DNA of 64,000 nt. Source: Heliocybe sulcata (taxonomy: Eukaryota; Basidiomycota; Agaricomycetes; Gloeophyllales; Gloeophyllaceae). Positions 47,895 to 60,400 of the stretch are shown piece after piece. The notes beneath the pieces are model-generated. The model was not told where the DNA came from. It worked only from the letters and a program-made list of their open reading frames with translations, and made no database searches. Position 1 is the stretch's first letter; every line of letters begins with the position of its first letter. The position numbers and the translations under genes were made by a program. The DNA is taken from contig ML213504.1 of the NCBI GenBank assembly GCA_004369045.1, forward strand, positions 1,459,508-1,523,507. Reading direction: 5' to 3'.

Positions 47895-48586
47895 ATGGGC
47901 ATCCTCGGCATCGGCGTCGACATCGTCAAAATGTCAAGGATCGCAAGCGTCGTCATACGCAGGGGCGAGCGGACCCTCGCGTACCGCATCCTCAGCCACC
48001 GCGAGACGGAAAATTTCCAGCGCCTGACGCAGGAGGCCTTCGTCAGCGGCGAGCCGAGCGAGGGCGAGCGGCTCGAGAATCTGAACGACCCGCTGCAGCC
48101 CGAGGAGTGGCTCACGAAGGACTCGAAGTGGCACAGGCGGATAAGGTACATGTGCGTCAGGTGCGTCTTCTCTACCTCCGCCGTGCGAGCTGCACTGGAC
48201 ACGGGAGTCACAGATGGGCGGTGAAAGAAGCCGCGTTCAAAGCCATGAACAGCGTCGTCCGTCCAACGTGGAAAGAGCTCACCTACGAGCCGCAGGGCGA
48301 CTGGGGGAACGGCCCGCCCCGCCTCCTGTACCACCCCGAGAACGACATGGACGCCAAGGCTATCGGCAAGCTCCTTGTGTCTGTCAGCCACGACGGCGAC
48401 TACGTCGTCGCGCAGGTTCTAGCAGAGGAGCCGAACGTCTTGCATATGCCTGAACCCCCGCCGCGGCCTGAGCGCGCGGAACCGCTGGCTCAGAGGTTAC
48501 TGAAGAGGAAATCGGAACTCGACGGGCAGAAAGCCCGGAAGCGCGGCATGCTGCACTATGATTTGAGGAACCGTTGGAAGAAGTGA
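47895..48586 (+). CDS. PPT2: AcpS-type 4'-phosphopantetheinyl transferase (holo-ACP synthase)
   Basis: This enzyme moves phosphopantetheine from CoA to a serine of acyl-carrier protein. A stand-alone AcpS-type protein in a fungus is usually the mitochondrial Ppt2. The 212-residue product opens with MGILGIGVDIVKMSRI (the magnesium-binding Asp of GVD) and carries WAVKEAAFKAM, the second signature with the catalytic Glu. A strand, LLVSVSHDGDYVVAQVLAE, and a basic tail follow. The intron is 48161-48213 (CAG|GTGCGT donor), and splicing restores YMCVRWAVKEAAFKAM. The frame stays open upstream of ATG 47895; an Arg-rich upstream extension could be a mitochondrial presequence if an earlier start is used. 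It is on the small side for the family in fungi. Confidence 0.88.
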
Positions 48587-49496
48587 TGGCATTGCTAGCG
48601 ACTACCCTCTTTTCCACGGCTGGGCGGTCAGACAATGATCGGACGTCATGAAGATGGGACGGTCGGGTTTCCACAGTCTAGCCCAGCTCAACGTACCTCC
48701 TTATGGCGGAAGGCAACCACATTGGCTTTGGTCCTGCAATGCCGGAGTCCATCTGGACTGAAGAAAGCAGGAAGCGCAGGGACACCATGGGCTGCTCCCC
48801 ATCAGAGCTTTGATGCAGCATTCACATCTATCACTCAGCTGCAAGCTGTAGGCGTATCCTGTAGGAGGGGACGGCGAGGAGCATGCGGCGCATCTTTGGT
48901 GGGGGGTACACATGCAATCAATTCTAGTCCTTTCTCTGCAGTCCATACCACGCAGAAAGACACATATTAGGCCATCTATCCATCTATTATCCGCGGAGAA
49001 GATAAAATCTGTGCCAAAGGAAGGCAGGGAGGGAAGGAACGGGGATGATAAACGAGGGAATGGATGTCCGATTATGAGGGAGCTGTCGTGGAGACCGTGC
49101 CCGGCCGCTCGAATATCCTGTGCATGCGCAGCTGTTCACTTCAAAAACCCTCCAAGTCCAGGACAACCGCCTGACACAATCACCGCCGTCATCACACCAA
49201 CAGCCCAGGAAAGAGACGACGGAAAACGAGCCACAGCGGCAGTGATCACACCGGTGGGCAATATCTGAAACCCTTGATTGGTAGGTAGATTACAATACAA
49301 ACATTATTATTGTATCTCGAACTCTATCCGCGACCCCTAAGAAGTTGAATCCTCTATGCTCAGAGTCCGAGAAATGCTACGTTTATTCATTTGCTACGAT
49401 CGAGACACCGAGAAGGATAGAAATGACCAACGATACAGACACCATTCAGCCAGCTTACACGCTTGCTTGTACAACTTAATTTTACTTCTTGCTAGT
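48587..49496. other. Convergent spacer, PPT2 to hexokinase
   Basis: About 910 bp with both 3' UTRs. I see no gene or RNA feature that can be supported. Confidence 0.45.
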
Positions 49497-51597
49497 TCAA
49501 CCTTGGATGAGGGCCTCCGGATGCTGCTTTACGGCTTGCAAAGCACAGAGGGCAGCTACAACAGCGCGTTGAGCGGTCAGTGTCCACGTCCCACCCAGAT
49601 CAAGGTGCGCTTACCTCCAACGCCACTTCCATCCTTGGCCATACCAATCTCCACAATCTTCTCAACCTGCGCTCCGACAAGACTACGCAGGGCATCCCGT
49701 ACCCGAATCTGGAATCTCGGGTAGAACTGGATAAGACTAGAGTACAATCATTCAGCATGCCGCCCGCCGCTTCGTAGCATGGTCAACCCACCTTCCATCC
49801 ACACCTACGCCAATTCTCGTCTTCTCCGCATCCTCGGGGACCGTACCATCCAACCGCGCTTGCCCGGTCTGCACGAGCACAGCAGCCACGGCAACACCAC
49901 TCAGTTTCGCAGCCCTCTCCGCCACCAACGAGCACGCCCACCGCACAATCGCCGCATCCCTCAGGGACACGTCCTGAGGCGAAGCGAAACCCAGCTGCTT
50001 GACTAGCACGGCTCGTATCCGCTCCAGAGCAGCAATTTGACGAGGCGAGTACGAGGCAGGTAGCGAAGACGGGCTCTTCATCTGATGCTGTGCGGCCTCG
50101 GGGTCGAACTTCAGCGTCACCTTCGGCGCAGGGGGAACCGCCTTTCCATTCACAATAGCATGGGCTTCGGGGCTCGTGCTCTCCAACACCGACTCGCCTT
50201 GCTGCTCGTCCCATGGGGTCTCCGGGATATCTTCCCATGCCTCCTCGACCTCGCTCATCACCGCGGTGTCGAGTCCATAATGGGTGTTGAGCGCTGTCGT
50301 ACTCTTGCCTCCGAACAAGATAGGCTTAGGCGTAGCATCGATGAGGGCAAGGAGAAGATTCCGCGTGATTTCCCCGAGGTACATCCCCGAGATGAACTTC
50401 TCAAAGGCCTGGAAACCAGGGTTGATAGATTCACGATCCAACTTCTTGTCGAAAGGAGTACTGGGCAGGACCACCCGCTGGATGCTGATAAGATTAGATC
50501 CTTTTGGATAGCGAAGATCAGTACGTACAGCGTTGTCGAATGCACCCCACTCTGTGTTGACGATCATCTTTCCGCCTTTGGCAACCGCCGGGGAATTCCC
50601 GAGCTTAGTGATCTTGGCAACATCTTCCAGGTAGGCGCCGTTGGTTCCCGTGCCGAAAATAGCACCTATACAAAGTCAGGTTCCCCGTCAAACCGACAAG
50701 GGAAGTAGCACGTACCCAGCAAGGACGCGCCAGCTGTATACGAGCGCGAGAGCAGTGCGCCTACTGTCTATAAGCAAGGTCACCCCAGGAAAGATCGAGA
50801 GCATGAAAAGCCGCTAACATCGTTAATAAGGGCGACACATTTGACATGCAGGTGTTTCCGGTCAAAGGCGTCCTGTAACAACTTGACCACATCCTTGCCG
50901 ATCGAGTTCTTCGCATTAAAGCCTTTCGTCCATGTCAAGATCTTGCCCTCAGCGAGACCGGTCTGCTCCACAGGGAAGGAGAAGGTCAGGCCAAGCGGAA
51001 TCAGGTCGGCATCGCCTTGCGGAGTGGCAGAGGAAGCATGATCGGTAAGGAAAGCGTCGACGGAGTCAGCCAAGTAGTCAAAGAGCACCGTAGCCTCTCC
51101 GGTCTTTAGCGCTTCGGATACTTTGTACTTCTGCTGACGGAGTGTGAAGGTGTTGTTCCCATGAAGTTCGACCTCGCAGACACGTCTAGTCATGCATGAA
51201 TAAGCGCGATCCGGGTGAGAAACTCGGAGACGTGGAATGCTTACAGATTTGTTCCGCCAAGATCGAGCGCGAGGAATGTGCTACGTGGCAAGTCAGCAAG
51301 CGCTGGTGTATGAGGCAAGCTGAGACTCACCCAGTTTCTGTGCCGTCTGGGACACCGGTAACGAAGGACGGACTTGGTTCCGAAGTGAGAAACAACACGC
51401 GCAGATGTAAACGCGAAAACGAACATCATTGCCATCGGATGGTTATACGCCGCCAATCCCACACTAAACTCCCTTAGAAACTGCATCGTCAACGTATGCA
51501 AGTCCTTCTCATCCATTCCGAACTGATTTTCGATATCATCGAGAATGCGCTGCGACGACTCGGGAAATGAGTCGTATATTGCGGAGGTGTTTGCCAT
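49497..51597 (-). CDS. Hexokinase/glucokinase
   Basis: ATP-dependent hexose kinase, the first step of glycolysis in the cytosol. It starts at 51597. The phosphate-1 loop is LALDLGGTNLRVCEVEL and the sugar-binding LTFSFPVEQTGLAEGKILTW. Catalytic Asp lies in ALINDTVGALLSRSY (split by an intron at about 50820-50766). Then come IFGTGTNGAYLEDV, VNTEWGAFDN, GMYLGEITRNLLLALI and the adenosine region RLSGVAVAAVLVQTG. Splicing at the 3' end gives GVDGSLIQFYPRFQIRVRDA and ends ALCALQAVKQHPEALIQG at 49497. After HYGLDTAVMSEVEEAWEDIP there is an acidic/Pro-rich insert of about 60 residues before the conserved VSLRDAAIVRW, longer than in yeast Hxk2. A CCCCCACCCCC run 10 bp upstream of the start could be a Mig1/CreA-type site, which is weak evidence. 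Glucokinase versus hexokinase is not resolved. Confidence 0.93.
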
Positions 51598-54299
51598 ATC
51601 GTGCGGGGGTGGGGGATTTGGAAAACAAATAAGTTAGAAACGCGGGGCAGAGAGCGCAGGCGAGCCTGGAAGTGGTAGATATAGAGAGCAGTCAACCACC
51701 GTCGAGGCGCATCAGGACCAATCCCGGTCAGCCTGCGAAGACTAGAACGTCATGTTTCCTTATCGAGGGTGCCGGTCCGAAGCCGTATTTTCTTTTCAGG
51801 ATCCGTTTTCCATAGCATTGAGTTCGTCGTCAAACCAGCTAGCTATGTGCCCGACCCAGACTGTATGCATGCATATGCAAATGCGGGACTTGGTGTGATC
51901 TCGTCTTGCCGATATTCGCTGATTGTTGGGTCATGGGTCGTGTGCCTCGGCGAAGATCTCGAGAGGCTCGGAACCGGACCAGGGACTTAGTCGTTAATCA
52001 TATGATCAGGAATAATGTAATCTCGGCGGTACCATTGCGAATAACACGATCCTCGCTAACGAAACAGCTGCAAGAATGCCGCGGATACGTGTCTCTGGTA
52101 ATAGCCGGTTTATCAATATTGCTGGAGAAAACCAGTTGTGCTGAAGTAAGGCGACGATTGACGGGAGACCACTGTGCACTCATCAGTCAAGAAAATCCAT
52201 CACGTAGAACGGACATAAACGAGGATCCTGTATTTGTAGGGAGCTGCGAACAGAACCCGACCTTTCGAAGTAGCAACGGAAGGGAAGAGCCAATACCTAT
52301 TACCTGCCCTCGTAATGATCCTCTGGTAGCGAGATCGAGAACAGACGAGATCTTCCTCCTCTGGATGTGGACGATGGTTGAGATCTGAGGGCCAAATGGC
52401 ATACAAGAGGAGGTCAGGAGACACTACGTGGGGTTTACTGGCCTTTCAACGGCGACAGTCGGCGAGGTGCGCTCCTCGTCAGCGGTATCCGTAATCAGAA
52501 AACTTTCCCGAAGCGCTGAAGTATGATGTATTGTTGCCCAAGACAGACCGTACGCAGGTAGGAATGACGTCTCAGTGGTAGTTGCGAGAGCCAGACTCTG
52601 GTGGATGCAGTCGCAGCGCTGAGAAGCAGATGACATGCCAGGAGAACCTCCTATACTAGTGCTCAACAGCCGAGTCTTGACGCATCATCAGATAGGTCCA
52701 TGTTGTACTGCGCAACTCGTCGCCTGCTGCTGCGCCTGCACGCCCGAGACGCATGCTTTCATGTATCGTCCTCGGAAATGAAGACGACTGATGAAACCTC
52801 GGGATAAGCTGGGGAGCCTGGTGAAATGACGACAAGGTCGCGACAGCCATGTATACAGGCCGTGGAAGATAAAAGGCTTGACAGATGCCCAGAGCCTTCT
52901 CGTCGCCTGCAGCTGTTATGCTCTGAGGTCTCTCTGGTGATACGGGCCTATTTTTGCTGAAACCTTTCAGGATAAGGCTGCGCTTGAAACCAAATTTCAC
53001 ATAAATGATACGGCTCCATGTTCCCAATTGACACGTATCCGCATCTGCCTGCTGCGACTTCCGGGCAGGGACACTTACTAGCCAGGACGGTACGTAACTT
53101 ACACCTATCCCTTGAGGGCGCTGACTCCAACGAGGTGGAACTAGCTCGGAGAAAGGGTCAGGAGACGATTCACTCTCGTCAATATCAACAGAAGGTATTC
53201 TGTTAAGTACCTCATTATCAGTGAACAACGTTCTAGATGCACAGGCTGCCAGGAGTCTGTCTTTGACACGACCTTCATGGATCTTCGAGCCTCGCAGAGG
53301 CACCCGTCCGACTTAGAAAGCACCAGCCTCAAAGTCTCGCGTCATGGATCGCCGGTTGTCTGCTTCCAGAGAACCCAACAGGATGAGCAATAATCCATTT
53401 TGCAGATTGAGAGAGCACGGATAGTTCCCATTCAAAAGCAAGAAGGAGGATGAAGGTCACACCAGGAGGCGTCAAGTGTATGGTCAAGTCGAGGCACGTG
53501 CCGGGTTCGCCCGTAACATCACGAGTTCCCACACTCTTCGGGACCACTGCGCAAAATGCTAAGTCACGCACCGAGGTAATGTCGTGAGGATCTTCGCATT
53601 TCGCGCAGATTGTCACAACGTTACGTTCAGATCTCACTATCAGGGTAATATCGCTCTAATCTGCTAGTTACACCAACATAATCTACACATTATATCACAT
53701 CCCCGGTCCATTATTCTGTATAAGTCCGACGCGTGAGCTCATGCACTTGCCGGGATCTTGCGAAAAGTAATGGCGTACGCGTACGCGCGTCGGATGCGAG
53801 TCGACGTGTCTTTGCTGCTTGACCTCCTCCACCTACCTTGACCGACGGCCCTGCTGTAGCCCCCTGCATCTCGTGCGTGCACTTTGGCCTGGCTGTCGCC
53901 ATCCGTAGAAATTAGCTCGGGTTTTCTGACGGAGTAAGGGAGTAGGTTCTACTATCAGACAATAGATGGCGAGCTTGCAGATGCCGCTTTCCCAAAGGTA
54001 TAGTACACTGCACGAATTCTAGTGCATATAGTCACTCAATTGCTCTTTTATGTGGCCACTGAATCAGGTATGGAATGTGGACTGCAAGTGTTCACTGGAT
54101 AGAGCAAGGCACCCGACAGACGAGGGAGCAGGTTTGAGGCCAAGGGGAGAGGGGAGGTCGAGTGGAGGCACCAGAAGCCTGGCTATGTAGCTTGTTGCAT
54201 CCCTCGATTAGTAGGTTGACCGTCCGATAATATTGCCATATCACACTTATTCTCATCACAAGGGTCCTTTGCAAAGAAGATAGCGATAGTTCTTCAGGA
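51598..54299. other. Sparse region with only doubtful open frames
   Basis: About 2.7 kb contain the hexokinase promoter but no gene I can defend. On the minus strand, open frames at 53902-53711, 53637-53329 and 53303-52656 (215 codons) could be exons of one lineage-specific gene, but the joins are not convincing and no motif is recognised. An open frame of that length is expected occasionally by chance in this much sequence. Confidence 0.3.
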
Positions 54300-54800
54300 A
54301 TGGAGTCGGAGGTAAGTCTCTCAGCTTCATGTTGGCGCTCCCGTAGCTAGGCTAACTATGTGATAATCAGCTGCTGTTCTTATCGACTGCAGCGTAACGT
54401 TTCAGCAGACACTGTCAGGCGATCACGAGCAGTGAAATGTATGTATCTTTATTGATTCTCAGTTGTCGACCCAATTGCTGACAAATTAATGTGTTTCTGC
54501 TTAGGTCTGAGGAAGAAGCTTCATGTCCACCGCCATCCACAATCGAGCTGTACCTTCCTAGCGACACCGGAGACGCTCACTCAGCTCTCCAGCATAGCAG
54601 ACTGCTTCTATGTAAGTCGATGCTTGACCTCTACACAGGATGTGTTTGGCTGACTTCTAAGCTTTTCACCGTGTCACGAATTCTCTAAGGCTTGGATAGC
54701 CACTTTCAGGGGAGCTGCATATGCCATCCGGCGGCATGCTTACGAGGGAGCGAGAGGCAGGGCGGGGAATGCGATAGCGCGGAGTGTCTTGAAGTTGTAG
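54300..54800 (+). CDS. Possible small hypothetical protein (91 aa, four exons)
   Basis: This gene is too fragmented for single-frame detection. Exons 54300-54311, 54393-54438, 54505-54611 and 54690-54800 join in frame (276 nt, 92 codons with stop), with good donors (GTAAGT, GTATGT, GTAAGT) and AG acceptors. The product starts MESERNVSADTVRRSRAVKC, continues LRKKLHVHRHPQ and DCFYAWIATFRGAAYAIRRH, and ends ARGRAGNAIARSVLKL. It is basic, with an amphipathic C-terminal half (AAYAIRRHAYEGARGRAGNA). I do not recognise a family. The consistent splice signals are the main support; a chance combination is possible. Confidence 0.4.
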
Positions 54801-55668
54801 CAACTGATTTGCTTCATGTATTCAAATGTCTTGTGGACCTCCAGTAGCCAGTCAATCCAGTTAATGCCCTTTATCCGCATTATCCATCGTGAATTACCTG
54901 GCACAAATGGAGAATTCTATAGGAGCTCGGAGCTGGCAAGCTACTAATAGCGGGAGAGACAAGATTACCTCGGAAAATAATCTGAGTGTGACATAGCGAC
55001 AATCTGGGTACAATGCTTGCGGAATGTTGTCATTCACAACATGTTACAAGATATCGTGACCTGGTTATGATCTCGAGACAATTCGTGCGAAATCCGCACA
55101 TTATCTCGCCATTACCTCAGTGCGTGATCTGGGATTTTGCGCAGTGGACTGTTCCTACGACTTTGCACGCGTCTTTGACGACTTTGACGATGTCGACCCT
55201 CGGGATCGCACAAACCGGAGACGGATGCGTTCTATTAAATCCTCGAGGTGACCCCGTGCTTATGCTTTTCATTAACAAGTAGGGGCGATTCTCGATGCTG
55301 TCATAGTGATGGCAAACCTTATATATGCCTCGAAGATCACAGTTTCTATCACTGGAACGCATCAGGCGTGTTAACTCGAGTCCGACGCGTACGCAAGGCT
55401 CCAATCTGCCTCTTACGGTGCCTTCTAACCTATCAAATACGCCATTATACTATGTTCCTCCAGCAAATTTCCGTGATATCACCGTTGCAATCGAGTAGTG
55501 GCAACTACTCTGGGACACTACGTATGAGTCCACGGGTGGTCTGGGACTCAAGCACAGTAGGTCCAAACCGCAGCAGTGTATCCATCGAGAGACATCGAGG
55601 CTATGACCACCCGCCGCCCGTGCTTGTCTCACATCATCCGCATGTGGTCTAATTCGAGACCGTCAACA
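54801..55668. other. Intergenic spacer
   Basis: About 870 bp upstream of the tyrosine-rich gene. I see no supported coding or RNA feature. Confidence 0.4.
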
Positions 55669-55675
55669 TATAAAT
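55669..55675 (+). promoter_or_regulatory. TATA box of the tyrosine-rich gene
   Basis: TATAAAT lies about 90 bp upstream of ATG 55762, with a CT-rich tract between the two, a layout common for strongly expressed fungal genes. Confidence 0.45.
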
Positions 55676-55761
55676 CCGCTGCAGCCTGCAGCGTTTGGCT
55701 AACCGGTTAACCTCCCCTCCATCGTTTCTCTACTCCTACTCTCGGGAAACCTGCGCATAAC

Positions 55762-56747
55762 ATGGCATACAGCGTCTACGATGGCAGTCGCCCCACTACT
55801 CCCCACATGTACGACGGAGTCATGTCTCGCCCCATCTCGCGTGCCCGCTCTCGGCACTCGTTCTCCTATGGGTCGCCTGCCTATTCATATGGTGGTGACA
55901 CGGTGTACGATGAACCTTTGATGTACGATGTAGGTACTCATCCATTCACCGCCGGTGTCCATGGCTGAGCGTGCTTTGCAGAGCTACGCTCCTCAGTCAT
56001 ACGCCGGATATGCTACTCCCCGCTACACCTCCCCTGCCTCCGGTAAGGCGCCAAGTCATTTTATATGAACTACTCTAATCAATATACATTACTTGATCTT
56101 TAGCTTACGACGATATGGGCCTCACGAGCTACAATTATTCCTATGGCACCCCGGCCTCTACGGCCTACCCTCTTTCACGAACACCGTCGCGCATGACGCT
56201 TCGACGAAACTCTACTTCTAGCAGCTACTTCCCTCGCATGCCCATGGGCGACGCCTTTCGCCGCGGGGGCACAAAAATCGTCAAGTTCAAGCGAAAGGGC
56301 GCCTTCCGCGCAGGTGTCTCTCTCGGGGAGTGTCTACAGAACGTCCGGCTCTCTGGCAATGATTCGTACACGTTCTATGACCTGAACGTCGATGCCAGGC
56401 AAAAGATATACATGAGAGTTACTGTAAGGATGGCGCTACCTATTCGGTTGGATCATTACTTATTAGTGTTTTTATGCAGTGGTCTGGGTACAGCTCCATG
56501 ACCTACGAGATCCCGATGCAAGGATATGGAGGCCACATTGATATGCAAGCTCTTGCAAGGCGAGTTGCCAGAGCCTGTATGCACTATCTGCAGGTACGTG
56601 TCATTTTTCCCTACTCCCATATGATGTATGCTGACCCATGCTACTCAACAGTCGCAGCATATGCCTCTGTCCTATGATCGAGTAGTGCTGCACCAGCTAG
56701 AAGAAGTATCCGTTGGCGTCTGGCAGCCGACCATGACCATCAGCTGA
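55762..56747 (+). CDS. Small Tyr/Ser-rich basidiomycete protein (DUF6741-like)
   Basis: The product has 252 residues. The first half is low complexity and rich in Tyr, Ser, Pro and Gly (RPISRARSRHSFSYGSPAYS, SYAPQSYAGYATPRYTSPAS). The second half is a compact domain: TKIVKFKRKGAFRAGVSLGE, RLSGNDSYTFYDLNVDARQK, TWSGYSSMTYEIPM and SYDRVVLHQLEEVSVGVWQP. That domain reminds me of the uncharacterised mushroom family DUF6741, from memory only. Introns are 55930-55981, 56043-56103, 56424-56479 and 56594-56651, and the exons sum to 253 codons. The function is unknown; the Tyr/Ser-rich head suggests a disordered, possibly phosphorylated region. Confidence 0.8.
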
Positions 56748-57025
56748 ACATCCTTTGCCGACCTCTCCTTTCTTGGCGTGTGTTCGTCTTCTCTGTAAGA
56801 TTAGATTGTCTCGTCACCGTCATTGCGCCATGGACGATCATGGTGTCATTTGTAAAACTACCACCCCCACTACTTTCGTTTGCACGCAGTGTAAACTACC
56901 ACCGTACCTCATACCATACCATATTTATGGACACGATCCGTCACGATCTGTAATGAACCAGAGATATATTATCCGGATTATATACACACTTAGGATTACG
57001 CGCGGCGATCGAGCGTTCTATAACC

Positions 57026-57292
57026 CTACCACTCATCAGCAAAACCTGTAATTCTGGCCACACCAGCCAAGAAATCCTTCGCCGTCTTCGTTGTCTTCCA
57101 CCCAACAGGCCGAGCTCGGTCCGGTTTGCTTCCCGGCTGCCCTCCGGAGGACCGAACTAAACTAATGACAGTGGAACAGCAAACCAGAGCGATGTACTTC
57201 CGCTGTTCTTCCTCAGTGAACGGCGTGGGTCCGTCCATATTCTTGCTGCGACCCAGCTGTGTCAGAGCAAGAATATTTGCCGCAGCAAACAC
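57026..57292 (-). pseudogene. Orphan C-terminal fragment of an SDR/NmrA-like paralogue
   Basis: The minus-strand frame reads LALTQLGRSKNMDGPTPFTE, EEQRKY, then KPDRARPVGWKTTKTAKDFL and ends at 57026. It matches the last two exons of the SDR gene at 39384-40751 (VALAELGHSKSEEPIPFTDD, DRARALGWKPSKTTKDLL). Nothing resembling the N-terminal Rossmann fold lies upstream; the space towards 57463 is only the leader of the next gene. The junction between the two conserved blocks is degenerate and lacks a clear intron. It is best seen as the remnant of a partial gene duplication. Confidence 0.7.
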
Positions 57293-57462
57293 GAAAACGA
57301 CTAACTAGGGACATTATCCCAGGATTTTGTGCTGTGACAGCCACATCACGTTTGGGAATACACGTGACGGTGACTCCGAGCCCCCTTTCACTGGTCGTTG
57401 CTGCAGACACTCTTGCCGCGCTCCCTAGTTTGCTTTATCCAGCAGAGACGCTGTACTGGACA

Positions 57463-60400
57463 ATGAACAAAAATCCCTTTGTTCCGACGCCATCTTATCC
57501 AACGCAGCAGCCCCCTCTTCCTCCAGGTCCTCCTCCGGCGGCGCCAGGTCAGCCCGATTATTCTGCATACTGGGCGGCAGCGGCGGCGGCCCAGCATCCA
57601 CAACCTCCAACCGTTGGCGCGTACAATCAACAATGGACTCCTTCACAGCCCGCTCAGGCGGCTCAGCAATCCGCACTGTACGCTAACTATGGCTATGGCG
57701 GCCAGCAAAATCTCCACTGGCAGCAGCAACAACGCCAGCAGCAGCATCAACAGCACTTTCCTCAACCGCCACCGCCCGTTGCTCAACCTCCGCCGGCACC
57801 GCCTGCTCAGCCTGCATACAATCCCTATCAACCCCATGCAGGCGCTTTCCAGCAACCATATGTGCCCCAAGCAGGTCCGGCACCCCAGCCACCTCTGTAT
57901 CAGCCACAAGCACCGGCCCCACAACCGTATTTTCCTCAACAGCAGCCTCAGATGCAGGGACCCCGTCCAAATATTCACCATGGATCCCCTCAACATCTGC
58001 CTCCTGCCAAGCGCCCACGGTTCGACGGGCCCAATCAACGCGGGCCTGTCCCTCCTCAACCTCAATTCCAAGCACCACCGCCTCCCCCAATGGCACAACA
58101 GCAGCAAGGGATGTATGGCCACGGCGGCGTAGGTCGTGGCGGAGGACCGGGTAACCAAATGGGACGGGGTGGCGGCCCCAATGTTCGCGGTGGTCCTCTG
58201 CGAGGAGGTAAGAGTGGATTCATGGGAGGCAGCAGGGGCGGAAACATGGGTAACCGTGGTGGACGAGGTGGTGGGAGTATGTATGGAGCTGGCAACCGTG
58301 GTGCCGCAGGCGGTGGTGGCCAGCAGCTCAAAAACCATGCCTCCAGAGGTGGCTTTTACGGTAATAAGGACTTTCATAACCGTAGAGGTGGGTCGTTCAA
58401 TAGTGGACATTCACACCATCACCCCTCGCAACAGCAAAACGGTTCCAACAACTCTAGCTTCCGCGGACGTGGGCAGGGGCATTTTACACACTCAAATCGA
58501 GGTGCAAGGCACGATTTCGGTTCTCGAGAGCCTACCCTTGTCTCGAGCGTTAGTTCAGCCGGTAAGAAAGAGGAGAATAGGCGTACCCTCACCGATTTCA
58601 AGATCGCGGGCCTGGAAATCAAGGAGCTGGGTTGGACTTGGGGCACGATACCCTCGAAGACTGAATCATCCAGACCTCCTGAAATTGCTGAAACATCTAA
58701 CGTCTCTGTTAAATCGGAAGTGGGCGAGACAAATATGATCTCTCAGGACGCGTCTGACAGCGCTCCGAAGCCTGATGCGGGCTCGGGCAGCTCAGACGCT
58801 GCCAGTGGCCTGGACATAAAGCCTCTTATCCCGCCGGGGCCTTCGAAATCATTGGCTTCTTCTGCGGCCGAGCCGTCTCCCCCTTCTCGTCTCAGGATCT
58901 ATTTCCATACTCCTGTTTCTCCTGATGATTCTCATCCGATCCCGCTTACTGCCTCATTTCTTGCTGGAGCTTCTGCTGCTGCTCCCGACACGAGAAAGGG
59001 CAAAAGAAAAAAGTTAGAGGATGACGATGGTGATTTTGAGGAGGAGCGTGCGCGTCCTCCGCCTCCTTTGATGAGCTCGGATGTGAATGACATCGATTCT
59101 GCCAGTGTGTCTGCGACTGCCGAGATGGATGGGCGTGGCAGCGTCGCTCCGAGTGTCACAGAGACTGCTAGCGAAGGCGACTGGCTCATGGCAGCCATCG
59201 GCGAGGACGAAGCAGAGGGTGCGCAGATGCACGGTCAAGAAGAAGGCAATGCAGAGGACATCTGGGCCCAGAACACGGAAGATGGTGAGCCTTGTTCTCG
59301 TATTCGTGAGCGTGCAAATTGTACGCCCGTCTCCCTTCTGAAGTGGGAGAGGGCAAACTGCGGCTCTACGGTAGTTCGTAGAACTGACTTGATTCCTCTT
59401 TTCGTCAAAGGTGACCATAAATATGTCCCTGAAGGGGAGAATCATGACATGGAACGGGCTCACGATGTTCCAATGGACAATGAGGGAGGACACGGTGACA
59501 ATACCGAGGCGGGTGCTCTAGCGGAGCTGCCAACGCAGAATGGTCATCATGAGCATACTAAGCCTTCTGTTGCGGATGCATCTACGTCCCAGAATCTCAA
59601 GAATTTCGATGCGCCCTCTGATTCAAAGGCAGCTTCGGAATCGATGGTCATCGAGGGTGATAGGACAGAGCCTGGACGATCTGTTCTCATGCCTGAAGAG
59701 GAGACCCCGACGGCCGACGGGGCGCAGGCTGAGAAGTTGGACGTCGGGACAGAGCCGCAAGTCAGCGAGGCTGCTCACGATGCCTCGGGAAATCTTGAGA
59801 CCAATGGCAGACCTCTGCAGCCCGGAGCTTCTTTTGCATCTACATCTCCTGAGTTCTATCAAGAAACGCAACCACTGGATACTGGCGATGCGGAGATGGA
59901 TGGTGAACGCACAATCGATGACGATACTTCCTATGAGCAGCACCAGGAGACGCCAGGCAATGACGAGCAGACTCAGCTTGAGGCTCAAACTCAGCCGGAC
60001 TTCACTCCTGAGGCGTCAACGTCTTCTGCCACCCTGACGCTTGCCGACCTTGGGCCAATTGAAGCCCCTCAGGAGACCAAGGGCCCGAAGATGCCCTCTG
60101 CAAACCGCTTATCTATCTCTTATGCTGCCGGCAGTCGACGGCTGGTCATCGACGCTGAGATTGTCGATAAGCTCAAAATCTACAGAGCGGAGGCCCGCAT
60201 AGAAATCTCCCTACGCATGGAGCGCGAGGGACCAGACGATTTAAAGGGAATCCTTGTAGGTTTTGTGGCTTACAATCTTCTTCGTCGGTGCTAATGTGGA
60301 TGCATTCCAGATCGAGGGCTTGTCTGAATCCACGCGTTCGTACTCGCCTCTGCCCTCTCTGGGCGACGCGACAGGCTCGGACCCTAGTTTACCTCCGTTT

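Noticed and set aside
52656-53303. 215-codon minus-strand open frame
   Set aside because: An open frame of this length is expected roughly once by chance in a window this size; no domain and no clean splice joins to neighbouring frames.
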